Assembly: GCA_903912445.1 (NCBI GenBank)
Contig: CAIWHP010000259.1
Location: 1 to 54,559, forward strand
Source of the DNA: an uncultured Lentisphaerota bacterium
GTDB lineage: Bacteria; Verrucomicrobiota; Kiritimatiellia; CAIQIC01
Direction of reading: 5' to 3'
DNA length: 54,559 nt
Part shown: positions 17,279 through 28,464 of the stretch, piece after piece
Layout: each line of letters starts with the position of its first letter
How positions within the stretch are numbered: position 1 is the first letter of the stretch
Notes under the pieces: generated by a model
What the model was told of the DNA's origin: nothing
The model's input: the letters and a program-made list of their open reading frames with translations, nothing else
Databases searched by the model: none
Translations under genes and position numbers: made by a program

Positions 17279-19060
17279 TCAGTTTGCGGCCGGCGGTGCC
17301 GCATCGGGTTTGACGTAGAAGCCATGCCCTACGTTTCCCGGTACACGGAGGCACAAATTATCGCGAGGATAAGGCGTGCAGGGCAACGGTGCATCACCGC
17401 AGCGATCATCCCCGCAAGGGGTCCAGACCACCAACGGCGGCTGCTGCCCGTTTTGCACCACGACTTGCTTGCACGCTGACGCTCCTGCCCGCCCGATCTG
17501 CCACGGGTCCGCCGGGATTGCGAGCGCCGGATGCGCGCACCACCACCAACCCATCAGGACAACGGCCAGGGCGGCCAGCACCGTATGGAACGGACGCCAG
17601 GTGCCCGTCGGCCAGAGCAAAGCTGCGCCCAAACCAAAGGCGAGCGTGAAGAACGCGTCGCCGAAGCGCAATTCCGGCACCAGAAGAAACCATTGGGCCA
17701 GATTAAACGCCGTCACCAGGCCGGCGCAGATGAGCGGCGGATCGGCGGCGCGCCAGCGGCCGCATACGCCGGCCAGCGTAGCCAGCACCAAGCCGGCGGC
17801 CAGGAAGTTCCACGCCGGTGCGCCGCGATTGCGGTCCCACCAAGCAGGCCCCCACGTCGCCAACGGGGCCTGGGCGGCGGCCACGCATGCGGTATCGGGC
17901 CGGCGCGCCCAGCCACGGATGACAGCATAGACGCCGCGCACGGATTGCAGGGCAGCGGTGAGCGAGGCATCCGCCGGCCGTTCCGGCACGGCCCAATCCA
18001 CCGGCAGACGCCCGACGGGCGCCGGAAAGAGCAGCCAGCCGGTCAAGACGGCATTACGCGCCAAATATCCCGCCAGCAGCAGCGCCGGCGGCGCCCCCCA
18101 GCCCAGCAGCATGCCGCATGACCAACCCCCTGTGCCGCGGTGCTGCCGCACTGAGCGCCAGAGGAACAGCACGGGCAACACGCCGGCGCCCACCAGCGTC
18201 GCCACACCGATGGGTTTGATGGTGAAGGCCGTCGCGGCGAGCCACAGCGGCAGGGCCAACCGTGGCATAAGCCGGCGTTGCTCCGCTGGTGCGGCCTGTC
18301 CCGCTTCGCCCCACGGGAAGCGCAACAGTTCCAGCACGACCACGGCTTGCAGCAGCAAAGCGAGCTGGTCGTAATAGAGCGAAGGCCGCAAGACGCCCAA
18401 GGACATGATCAGCCAAGGCAGGCTGCACCAGCAGAATATTTTGACCCGGAACGGTGCGTGCGCCGAACCGAAGAGGATCCACAGCCACTGCGCCAAGGCC
18501 ACCAGCAGAAAGAGACTCTGCACCAGCCAGGCCGAGCGTTGCGCCCAAAGCCCATGATCCACAAGGGCCGAATACAGCAACGCCGTAGAAGACATGCCCA
18601 GGCGGATATGCAAATTGGCCAGGCCCGGCACGACGGCATAGTCCTTCGCCCAACGCACGGCGGAAAAGTGATAGAGATCCGTGTCATACGCGCCCGGCCA
18701 GACCGGCAAGCCCACGTTGAGCGCGGCGCGCAGCAGGACGGCCGCCAAAAGCAAACTGAAGAGCACGACACCGACCGACCAGGTCACGCGCAGCTGCGGC
18801 TGTTGCCGGAAGATGAGCCACAGTCCGGGACACGCCACCACCAGCGCCACGCACAGCCAGGCGGCATGAAGCGGCAGCACCAATGAGATGAGTTGCAGCG
18901 GGACCACCAGGCCACAAAAGCCGAGCCAAAAGAGGCGAAATAAATCCCAATCCGCCGCAGGTTGCAGCGCCGTTGCGGAGCCCAACCACCGCCAAAGCAA
19001 GGCACCCCAGCCTACCAGCATGGCAGCCTGCACAGCCCAAGCCAGAACCAAAAATGCCAT
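17279..19060 (-). CDS. Polytopic membrane protein, GT-C-like (paralogue A)
   Basis: 593 residues with about ten or more hydrophobic helices. A conserved periplasmic-type loop GAYDTDLYHFSAVRWAKDYA, VPGLANLHIRLG, and a hydrophilic C-terminus NGQQPPLVVWTPCGDDR and RVPGNVGHGFYVKPDA are shared with the neighbour at 19431. The helical layout and early acidic loop resemble GT-C sugar transferases or large envelope-polymer membrane proteins. I cannot assign a reaction. It is the downstream member of a tandem duplication with 19431-21179. Confidence 0.75.
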   Translation of the reverse strand: MAFLVLAWAVQAAMLVGWGALLWRWLGSATALQPAADWDLFRLFWLGFCGLVVPLQLISLVLPLHAAWLCVALVVACPGLWLIFRQQPQLRVTWSVGVVLFSLLLAAVLLRAALNVGLPVWPGAYDTDLYHFSAVRWAKDYAVVPGLANLHIRLGMSSTALLYSALVDHGLWAQRSAWLVQSLFLLVALAQWLWILFGSAHAPFRVKIFCWCSLPWLIMSLGVLRPSLYYDQLALLLQAVVVLELLRFPWGEAGQAAPAEQRRLMPRLALPLWLAATAFTIKPIGVATLVGAGVLPVLFLWRSVRQHRGTGGWSCGMLLGWGAPPALLLAGYLARNAVLTGWLLFPAPVGRLPVDWAVPERPADASLTAALQSVRGVYAVIRGWARRPDTACVAAAQAPLATWGPAWWDRNRGAPAWNFLAAGLVLATLAGVCGRWRAADPPLICAGLVTAFNLAQWFLLVPELRFGDAFFTLAFGLGAALLWPTGTWRPFHTVLAALAVVLMGWWWCAHPALAIPADPWQIGRAGASACKQVVVQNGQQPPLVVWTPCGDDRCGDAPLPCTPYPRDNLCLRVPGNVGHGFYVKPDAAPPAAN

Positions 19061-19077
19061 AGCTTCCTTAGCTTGCC

Positions 19078-19200
19078 CACCCTTGCCTAAACCGCGCGCG
19101 GCTTACGCGCAACGGCGAGCAGCGAGAGGCCGTGGCAACACCTGTTCGAGCTGCTGCCAGAGCCGGATCAAACCGTCGCAGAGTTTCAGCGGGAGTTTCC
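19078..19200 (-). pseudogene. Relic of a second GT2-methyltransferase gene (3' end only)
   Basis: On the minus strand this reads KLPLKLCDGLIRLWQQLEQVLPRPL, then a frame slip and VARKPRAV. It aligns with the last residues of the intact fusion gene at 21195 (KLYDSLVWLWRLLEQVLPWP ... AVARKPAPAPG). Only about 110 bp of homology remains and it is frameshifted. The rest of the gap between paralogues A and B (19201-19430) holds no recognisable gene; a short in-frame start (MNSDIPVAP, 19250) leads into the relic in another frame. Confidence 0.7.
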
Positions 19201-19430
19201 CCCAGATCCGGATTAGCGGACACCGGCGCCACGGGGATGTCTGAGTTCATGCGGCCCTCCTCCCCGCTCCCGCTTGACTGCCGGGAACCGGTCCGCGGGC
19301 GGCCCGAACACACGCCGCAGCAACCAATCCGAAGAGCCGTTTCCGTGTGCGGAACTGTAGTGAATAATAACCGCTACACAAGCTTGAATTCAGGCGGGGC
19401 AAGCGGGCCGCCGCGCAGGTTCAGCGCTTT

Positions 19431-21179
19431 TCAGTTTGCGGCCGGTGTCACCGCAACCGGCTTGACGTAGAAGCCCTGCCGCAGGTCGCCGGGGACGCGG
19501 CAGCACAGGGCATCCTGCGGATAGGGCGTGTTGGGCAGCGGTATATCACCAGCGCGGTCATCCCCGTCGGGCACCAGCACATATAGGGGCGGCTGCTGCC
19601 CGTTATGGATTTGCACGGTATGATAATTAGCCTCCAGCGCATGCCCGATCTGCCACCAGCCGATATTTTCCGGCCAGGCCCACCCGGGCTGGGCCGGCAG
19701 CAAGGCGATGAGGGCCAGTGTCCCGGCCCGCTCCAGCGCGTGCCGTGGTGAGCCGAAGCGCAACAGCAGCAACGTGCCGGTGAGCGCAAACCATAGCCAG
19801 AAATAACCTTCGCCAAAGCGCAGATCGGGCGCGGTGAAAAACCAGAACGCCAGGTTGGCGCCGGTCAGCAGCACGGCAAAGTGCAGCAAGCCGGCCGGTG
19901 CGCGACGCCGGCCCGGCAGCAGGCCCAGCACCAGGAAGAGCAGCCCACCCCCCAGCAATTTCAGTTCGACGGCGTGGTGATTTTTCTGCCACCACGGCCG
20001 CAGCCATTGCCAAGGTCCACCCCTCAAAGCCTCCAGATAACCCGGTCCGGGCTGGCGTGCCCACGCACGAAACATCGCATAGCCATTGCGCACCGTGTGC
20101 ATGACCGCGCCCGGTTCAACGGAGGCGGTACGCTCCGGCACAGCCCACGACACCGGTAGCTGCCCATGCGGCGCAGGATAGAGCAGCCAGCCGGAAAGGA
20201 TGGCGTTGCGCGCCAACATCCCGGCCGCGAGCGCCGCCGGCAACACCAGCACGCGCAACCAGGCGGCGCGCTGCGGCAGCCGCCAGGCGAGCACGAAGCC
20301 GAGCGCACCCAGCAGCGCCGTCGCGACAAGACCCACGGGCTTGATACTGACGCTCACCGCGGCGAGCAGCAGCAGGGCGAAGAGGCCGGCCAGGGTTTCC
20401 CTTGGGGGCGCTGAAGCCGGCTCCAGATGCAGGAGTTCCAGCACGGCCAAGCACAGACAGATGGCCGCCGGCCGATCATAATAGAGGCTGGGCACTGTGT
20501 CGCAGACCTGCAGCAGCGCATAGGCCAGCAACAGGGACGCGCATAATCTGGTGCGCTGGTTCGCCGCCGTCTCGAGCAGCCAGGTCCACAGCAGTTGCGC
20601 GACAAACATCACGACAAACACGCCGGGGACGATCCATGCGGCCTCGCGGTAATAGCAGCCGTGGTCCATGATGGCCGCATAGAGCAGATAGGTGGAATTG
20701 ACACCCAACGGCGAGAACAGATTGGCGAGGCCCGGCACGGCCGGATACTCCTTGGCCCAGCGCACCGAGTTGAAATGATAGAGGTCGGAGTCGTAGGCGC
20801 CGCTCCACCCCAGCATGCCCAAGCCCGCGGCGAGACGGAGGGCGCATAACGCCAGCAGTATCCAGAAGACATAGTGCTTCCACCGTGGCGCCGCGGCGGC
20901 AGTGGCCACCCGCGCCCGCACCGCCCGGGCTTGCCACCAAAGCCCGGGCAAGGCCACGCTGCCGGCCAGCAGCAAGCACAGACCTTTGAGAGGAAAAAAA
21001 AGCGTGACGAACTGGGCTACCGCCAGCAACACGCCCCAGCCGATCCAGAAGGACCGGAAAAAATCCCGCGCACACCAGCCGGTGGCGGAGTTCAGGTGGC
21101 AGAGCCGTGCATAGACGAGCCAGCCGATACCGCTCAGCAGCAGAATCTGCACGCACCAGGCCAGGATGACAAACAGCAT
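19431..21179 (-). CDS. Polytopic membrane protein, GT-C-like (paralogue B)
   Basis: 582 residues, same architecture as 17279-19060. Shared marks are the start VILAWCVQILLLSGIGWL, the loop GAYDSDLYHFNSVRWAKEYP with VPGLANLFSPLGVNSTYLLY, the mid-region LPVSWAVPERTAS, and the tail NGQQPPLYVLVPDGDDR ... GDLRQGFYVKPVAV. It lies 15 bp after the GT2-methyltransferase stop on the same strand, so the two are likely expressed together, perhaps in making an exported glycan. Function unknown. Confidence 0.78.
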   Translation of the reverse strand: MLFVILAWCVQILLLSGIGWLVYARLCHLNSATGWCARDFFRSFWIGWGVLLAVAQFVTLFFPLKGLCLLLAGSVALPGLWWQARAVRARVATAAAAPRWKHYVFWILLALCALRLAAGLGMLGWSGAYDSDLYHFNSVRWAKEYPAVPGLANLFSPLGVNSTYLLYAAIMDHGCYYREAAWIVPGVFVVMFVAQLLWTWLLETAANQRTRLCASLLLAYALLQVCDTVPSLYYDRPAAICLCLAVLELLHLEPASAPPRETLAGLFALLLLAAVSVSIKPVGLVATALLGALGFVLAWRLPQRAAWLRVLVLPAALAAGMLARNAILSGWLLYPAPHGQLPVSWAVPERTASVEPGAVMHTVRNGYAMFRAWARQPGPGYLEALRGGPWQWLRPWWQKNHHAVELKLLGGGLLFLVLGLLPGRRRAPAGLLHFAVLLTGANLAFWFFTAPDLRFGEGYFWLWFALTGTLLLLRFGSPRHALERAGTLALIALLPAQPGWAWPENIGWWQIGHALEANYHTVQIHNGQQPPLYVLVPDGDDRAGDIPLPNTPYPQDALCCRVPGDLRQGFYVKPVAVTPAAN

Positions 21180-21194
21180 AAGCTTCCTTGCGCG

Positions 21195-22613
21195 TCACCC
21201 GGGTGCTGGCGCCGGCTTGCGCGCGACGGCGATCAGCGACAGCCCCGGCCACGGCAGCACCTGCTCGAGCAGCCGCCACAGCCAGACCAGGCTGTCGTAG
21301 AGCTTCAGCTGGAACCTGCCGAAATGCTTCCGCTTCAGCACGCGCCCGTTCAGCCACCAGCCGGGGACGCCGATGCGGTTGAAGGTGAAGATTTTCTCCA
21401 CCGCGAAGCCCGCCGCCTTCAGCTTCTGCTCCAGCTCGGCGTCCGTGTAGCGGCGCACATGGCCGAGCACGGTGTCCAGCGTGCCGAACAGTTGCATGCT
21501 GCGGGGCACCAGGACCAACGCGCAGCCGCCCGGCGCGAGCGCCGCGAAAATGTTCTGCAGGCCGGCGGCGTCGCGCTCGACGTGCTCGAGCACGTTCAGG
21601 CAGACCACGGAATCGAACTGGCCCTCCAAGCCTTGGAAATGGGCCGCGTCCGCCACATCCAGCAGGCGCACGCTGATGTTGCGGTTGGCGGCATAGCGGT
21701 TCTTCAGGTAGTGCAGGTGCAGCGGATCGATATCGGTGAGGGCGTAGGCCGCACGCGGCAGCAGCTCCCCCGTCAGGTTGCCCATGCCGGCGCCGATTTC
21801 CAGCACGCGGTCGCCGAGCCACGGACGGAGCGCATCGGCCATCCAGCGGTTGAAGCGGTGCGTGCCGGAGAGGCTGTGCAGGATCGCATGCCCGTAACGT
21901 TCGTCATAGAGGTCGTCCACGAACTTGAACCAGAGCATGACGCCGAGCGCGCGGAAGCCGTCGCGCCAGGTGATCTTCTTCCCCTCGCGGTAGGTGCGGC
22001 CGCGGTAGGAGATCGGCACCTCGAAGATGCGCGCGCCGCGCTTGGCGAATTTCGCGGTCAGCTCCGGCTCGATCCCAAAGTGGTTGCACCGGATGGGCAG
22101 GGATTTAAGCAGGTCGGCGCGCGCCATCTTGTAGCACGTCTCCATGTCGGTCAGGTTGAGGTCGGAGAGCATGTTGGAAAGCAACGTCAGCAGGCGGTTG
22201 CCGAGGCTGTGCCAGAAGTAGAGCACGCGCCGGCGCTCGCCCGTCAGGAAGCGCGAGCCGTAGACGACGTCCGCCTCGCCCTCCAAGATCGGCAGCAGCA
22301 GGCGGCCCAGCTCCTCCGGCGCATATTCCAGATCCGCGTCCTGGCAGACAATGAACTCGCCCGTCGCGCGCTCGATGCCGGCGCGCAGGGCGGCGCCCTT
22401 GCCGCGGTTCTGCGGTTGGCGCAGCGCCACCACGTCCGGATACCGTGCCACCATGTCGCGGATCACCGCGTCGGTGCCGTCGGTCGAACCATCGTCCACC
22501 ACGATCACCTCGCGCTCGACGCCGGCCGGCAGCGGTGCGGCGCGCACCGCCACGACGACCTCCGCCAAGGTGTACTTTTCGTTGAAGACCGGGATGATTA
22601 CGCTCAACTTCAT
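21195..22613 (-). CDS. Fusion: GT2 glycosyltransferase plus SAM methyltransferase
   Basis: 472 residues from MKLSVIIPVFNEKYTL. The first ~235 residues are a family 2 glycosyltransferase of the dolichyl/undecaprenyl-phosphate-sugar synthase kind (VVDDGSTDGTDAV, CQDADLEYAPEEL, VVYGSRFLTGERRR). The second half is a class I methyltransferase (VLEIGAGMGNLTGEL motif I, LTDIDPLHLHYL, CLNVLEHV). Such a fusion would load a lipid carrier with sugar and methylate a glycan or lipid. The single palindrome at 21624-21638 lies in the methyltransferase half and is translated HFQGLEGQ. A decayed second copy is at 19078. Confidence 0.88.
   Translation of the reverse strand: MKLSVIIPVFNEKYTLAEVVVAVRAAPLPAGVEREVIVVDDGSTDGTDAVIRDMVARYPDVVALRQPQNRGKGAALRAGIERATGEFIVCQDADLEYAPEELGRLLLPILEGEADVVYGSRFLTGERRRVLYFWHSLGNRLLTLLSNMLSDLNLTDMETCYKMARADLLKSLPIRCNHFGIEPELTAKFAKRGARIFEVPISYRGRTYREGKKITWRDGFRALGVMLWFKFVDDLYDERYGHAILHSLSGTHRFNRWMADALRPWLGDRVLEIGAGMGNLTGELLPRAAYALTDIDPLHLHYLKNRYAANRNISVRLLDVADAAHFQGLEGQFDSVVCLNVLEHVERDAAGLQNIFAALAPGGCALVLVPRSMQLFGTLDTVLGHVRRYTDAELEQKLKAAGFAVEKIFTFNRIGVPGWWLNGRVLKRKHFGRFQLKLYDSLVWLWRLLEQVLPWPGLSLIAVARKPAPAPG
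21624..21638. repeat. Single TTCCAA-N3-TTGGAA-type palindrome in the methyltransferase
   Basis: CTCCAAGCCTTGGAA differs at one base from the exact consensus. No partner lies 31-33 bp away, so this is the clearest solitary member of the family in the window. Confidence 0.75.
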
Positions 22614-22708
22614 CGCGCGGAGAATAGGTGAATCCAGCGGCCGCCGCAAGCGCGGGCGCGGCCTATTTCCAGATGGCACAGGCCCGGCGGACAGGTTAGA
22701 CTGACGGC

Positions 22709-23929
22709 ATGTCCGACCCGGCTCGACCCAAACCACCGTTCCTGTGGGGCCTCGGCGCGTTCGCGCGCCGCCTCGCCGGCACACCCGATTTCGCCCAGCC
22801 GGAGGCGCGCAAGCGGCTCGGCATGTTCCAAGGCTGGCTCAGCGTTGCCCTGAGCATCCTGCTCGCGCTGACCAAAGGCGTGCTGGCCTGGCTCTCCGGC
22901 TCGATTGCCCTGCTGGCCGACGCGGTCAACAACACGGCCGACATCGTCAGCAGCAGCGTGATCGCCTTGAGCTTCGCCTGGTCGCGCCGCCCGCGCGACC
23001 ACGGCCATCCCTTCGGCCACGGGCGCATCGAGCACATCGCCACGCTGGTGCTCTCGCTCGCGCTGCTTGCGGTCGGCTTCGACGTGGGCCGCGCCGGCGT
23101 CCAGCGCCTGTTGCACCCGCGCCCGCTCGAGGTCAGCCAGCTCCTGCTGGCGGTGCTTTTCCTGACCTTGCTGGTAAAGACCTGGCTCGCGCTCTTCACC
23201 CGCACGCTCGCCCGCGCCACGCGCTCGGATACGCTCGCCGCCGATGCGTGGAACCACATCTTTGACATCCTCTCCACCGCGCTCGTCTTCCTCGGCCTGA
23301 TCGGCGCGCGGTTCGGCATGCCCGCGCTCGATGGCTGGGCGGGCGTCGGCGTCGCCGGCTTCATCTTCTTCACCGGCGCGCGTTACCTGCGCAGCTCCAT
23401 CAACGTGCTGCTGGGCGAGGCGCCCGACCCCGCCCTGCTGGTGCGCATCCGCACCATCACGCTGGCCCAGGCCGGCGTCCAGGGCGCGCACGAGGTCGTC
23501 ATCAACACCTACGGCGACCAGCTCATGATCTCGCTGCACATCGAGGTGGACGCCGCCCGCACCGCGCGCGACGTCCACGACCTGGCCGAGCGGGTCGAGC
23601 GCCAGATCGAAGCGCAGGTGCCCGACAGCAAGGTGATCATCCATGTGGACCCCGTGGACCGGTCCCATCCCGCCTTCGCTGCGGCCGAAGAACTGCTGCA
23701 CGCTTTCTGCGCCACCGAGTTGCACATCGAGGAATTCCACGACCTGCGCCTCGACGACACCGCCGACGGCATCAACCTTTCCGTGGACATGATGCTGCAG
23801 CTGAACCTGCCCGCCGACGCGCAGCATGACATCGAAATGCGCGCGGAGAAATACCTGCGCGCTCAACTGCCGAGCCTGCGCCGGGTCACCTTCCACCGCG
23901 AGACCTCCTACAGCGGTGCCGCGGAGTAG
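22709..23929 (+). CDS. Cation diffusion facilitator (CDF) metal exporter
   Basis: 406 residues. Six transmembrane helices span about residues 40-220, with a cytoplasmic C-terminal domain and an extra ~90-residue tail. The helix 2 site reads LLADAVNNTADI and the helix 5 site DAWNHIFDIL, with HPFGHGRIEHIA in the loop. Both sites put Asn where zinc-type CDFs have His or Asp (N-x3-D), as in CDFs not clearly zinc-specific, so manganese or another divalent ion is possible. The C-terminal part (INTYGDQLMISLHIEVD, DSKVIIHVDPVD) is the metallochaperone-like dimer domain. It is divergent from the GT2 fusion gene. Confidence 0.88.
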   Translation: MSDPARPKPPFLWGLGAFARRLAGTPDFAQPEARKRLGMFQGWLSVALSILLALTKGVLAWLSGSIALLADAVNNTADIVSSSVIALSFAWSRRPRDHGHPFGHGRIEHIATLVLSLALLAVGFDVGRAGVQRLLHPRPLEVSQLLLAVLFLTLLVKTWLALFTRTLARATRSDTLAADAWNHIFDILSTALVFLGLIGARFGMPALDGWAGVGVAGFIFFTGARYLRSSINVLLGEAPDPALLVRIRTITLAQAGVQGAHEVVINTYGDQLMISLHIEVDAARTARDVHDLAERVERQIEAQVPDSKVIIHVDPVDRSHPAFAAAEELLHAFCATELHIEEFHDLRLDDTADGINLSVDMMLQLNLPADAQHDIEMRAEKYLRAQLPSLRRVTFHRETSYSGAAE

Positions 23930-24046
23930 GCTCGCCGCACTGCGCCGCGGATCCTTGCCCGCGCCCCCGGCCAGCGGCCCCGGCCCGGGCCGGCCGAGGG
24001 CCAGTTGGGCCGGGCCATGGCGCCGCATTTTTTCTGAACATTAAGC

Positions 24047-24074
24047 TTGCCTTCCCGGGGGATCCCTGTATTTT
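24047..24074 (+). promoter_or_regulatory. Possible promoter of the SLT gene
   Basis: TTGCCT (24047-24052), 16 bp, TATTTT (24069-24074), about 90 bp before the start codon in an AT-richer stretch following very GC-rich DNA. Confidence 0.35.
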
Positions 24075-24166
24075 CGCCCCCTCTTTTGTCCACGATTTGT
24101 TCTGGATTACCGATTTTTTCGCTTTTCAGCGCCGGCATGGTGTCGGCGCGGTCACCGAAAGTTCAC

Positions 24167-24766
24167 ATGAAGTTGTTGTCATTGACCGGCCTTGGCCTGG
24201 CGGCCGTCCTGGGTATCGTGTGCCTGCCCCTCGCGGCAGTGGCGCAGACCACGCCCGCGACCGCACCGCAGCTCAACGCCCGCGACGTCGGCGATAAGTT
24301 GGTGGAAGCGATCATCATGGTCGAGTCGCAAGGCGACCCGCGGCGCGTCGGCAGCCTGGGCGAGCGCGGCCTGATGCAGATCCGGCTGGCGACCTGGCGC
24401 GAAACCTCGCGCGAAGTGTTCGGGCGGCCGCAGCCCTTCCAAAAGGCGTTCGATCCCGCGCTCAACCGCCGCATCGGCCGCGCGTACCTCGCGCGCCTGC
24501 AGACGCGGCTCGCGCAACGTCGCGCCGACTGGCAGTCCGACGAACGCTCCCTGCTGATCGCCGCTTACAACGGCGGCCCGACGCTGCTGAGCCTGAAGAA
24601 ATTCGATGTGAAGCAGATGCCCGCCTCGACGCGCGATTATGTCGAGCGCGTGACGAACCTGCACGACGCCATGGTCGCCGAACTCACCCGCGCCGGACAG
24701 GAGCGCCAGGCCGCCCAGCGGCTCACCCAGCGCGCCGCGGCCGCCTCCCGCGTCGCTTCGCTCTAG
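24167..24766 (+). CDS. Secreted lytic transglycosylase (SLT domain)
   Basis: 199 residues from MKLLSLTGLGLAAVLG, with a Sec signal ending around AAVAQTT. The SLT fold follows: catalytic Glu in IIMVESQGDPRRVGSLGERG (the ES of the family), LMQIRLATWRETSR, a FDPALNRRIGRAYLARL helix and LIAAYNGGPTLL. It cleaves peptidoglycan glycan strands in the periplasm. A short C-terminal helix rich in Arg, Gln and Ala ends the protein. Its 3' end runs into an AGCGGAT-type repeat also found, inverted, at the end of the convergent thyX gene. Confidence 0.88.
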   Translation: MKLLSLTGLGLAAVLGIVCLPLAAVAQTTPATAPQLNARDVGDKLVEAIIMVESQGDPRRVGSLGERGLMQIRLATWRETSREVFGRPQPFQKAFDPALNRRIGRAYLARLQTRLAQRRADWQSDERSLLIAAYNGGPTLLSLKKFDVKQMPASTRDYVERVTNLHDAMVAELTRAGQERQAAQRLTQRAAAASRVASL

Positions 24767-24767
24767 G

Positions 24768-24956
24768 AATAGCGGATGGCAGTTAGCGCATAGCGGACAG
24801 GGCGCTGCATGCGGCAGGCATCGCGCTACTGCGCGAATTCATTCCGAGCTGTAACGGGATCCGGCTATGCGCCCGCTGCGCTGCGATGCGGCCCATGCAC
24901 CGAGCTGACGGCTGGTGGATTCAGACGTCACTCCGCTATTTGTTATCCGCTATCTT
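24768..24956. repeat. Imperfect inverted AGCGGAT repeats between convergent genes
   Basis: The left arm (24768-24800) reads AATAGCGGATGGCAG ... ATAGCGGACAG. The right arm (24929-24956), on the other strand, reads GATAGCGGATAACAAATAG. About 130 bp separate them. The right arm supplies the last codons of thyX (KIADNK). It may be a small repeat element or a bidirectional transcript end. Confidence 0.45.
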
Positions 24957-25766
24957 CTGCTCGAAGTCGCGGCGGCGGCGGCCTTCGAGCGGGTTCGGCC
25001 CGCCCTTGAGCATCGCGCGCAGGGCTTCCATCTCGTCGCCGGAAAAATGTTTGCCGTGCAGCATGTGGCGTTCGAACGCCGCGTAGGCCAGCGGCGCGAC
25101 GGCTTTGGCCAGCTCCGCGATGGCCTCGCCGTATTTGCGGATTTCCCACTGTGCATGCGCATCGAGCCGCAGCCGCAGGAAGTGGAAAAGGTTGTGCAGG
25201 TCCATCTGCCAGTACCACTCCGTGTAGAGCGAGAGCGGCAGGTTGATGCGCGCCAGCTCGCGCGCAATGTTGTCATGCAGCATGTCTTCGTAGCTGGCGT
25301 AGATATTGCCCTGGTCCTTCTTCAGCAACTCGATCACCTTCTGCCGCAGCTCCGCCGGGACCTCGTCGGTGGACCGGCCCTGCTTGTTGTCGGTGCTCTG
25401 GAACTGCACCTGCTCCGGCTCGGGCACGTAGAACTCGTCGGTCATCACGCTGTAGCGGCCAGAGATCTCGTTGATGCGCGCCATGCGGTGGCGCACCCAC
25501 TGCCGCGCGACGAAGATCGGCATCTTGCAGTGCAGTTCCAGCACGACGTGCTCCAGCGGCGAAGTGTGCGCGTGCGCCATCAGATAGTCGATCAGCCCCG
25601 CGTCCTCGCGCACCGTCTTCGTGCCCGCGCCGTAGGAGACGCGCGCCGCCTGCACGATGCGGTCATCGCTGCCGAGATAATCCACCAGCCGGACAAACCC
25701 CTTGTCCAGCACCTTGATTTCCTTGTCGAGCAACGCCTCCGCCGCCGGGCTGACTGAATGTGCCAT
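24936..25766 (-). CDS. thyX: Flavin-dependent thymidylate synthase ThyX
   Basis: 276 residues from MAHSVSPAAEALL; CAGGAG eight bases before the ATG supports this start over the open upstream frame. It makes dTMP from dUMP with FAD, NADPH and methylene-THF. The ThyX motif RHRMARINEISGRYS is intact, with FVARQWV before it and SLYTEWYWQMDLHNLFHFL after it. It ends in codons drawn from an AGCGGAT repeat. acnA lies immediately upstream on the same strand, 17 bp away. Confidence 0.94.
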   Translation of the reverse strand: MAHSVSPAAEALLDKEIKVLDKGFVRLVDYLGSDDRIVQAARVSYGAGTKTVREDAGLIDYLMAHAHTSPLEHVVLELHCKMPIFVARQWVRHRMARINEISGRYSVMTDEFYVPEPEQVQFQSTDNKQGRSTDEVPAELRQKVIELLKKDQGNIYASYEDMLHDNIARELARINLPLSLYTEWYWQMDLHNLFHFLRLRLDAHAQWEIRKYGEAIAELAKAVAPLAYAAFERHMLHGKHFSGDEMEALRAMLKGGPNPLEGRRRRDFEQKIADNK

Positions 25767-25783
25767 TGTCGTTCTCCTGAAGT

Positions 25784-28462
<2,679 letters not shown>

Positions 28463-28464
28463 GT

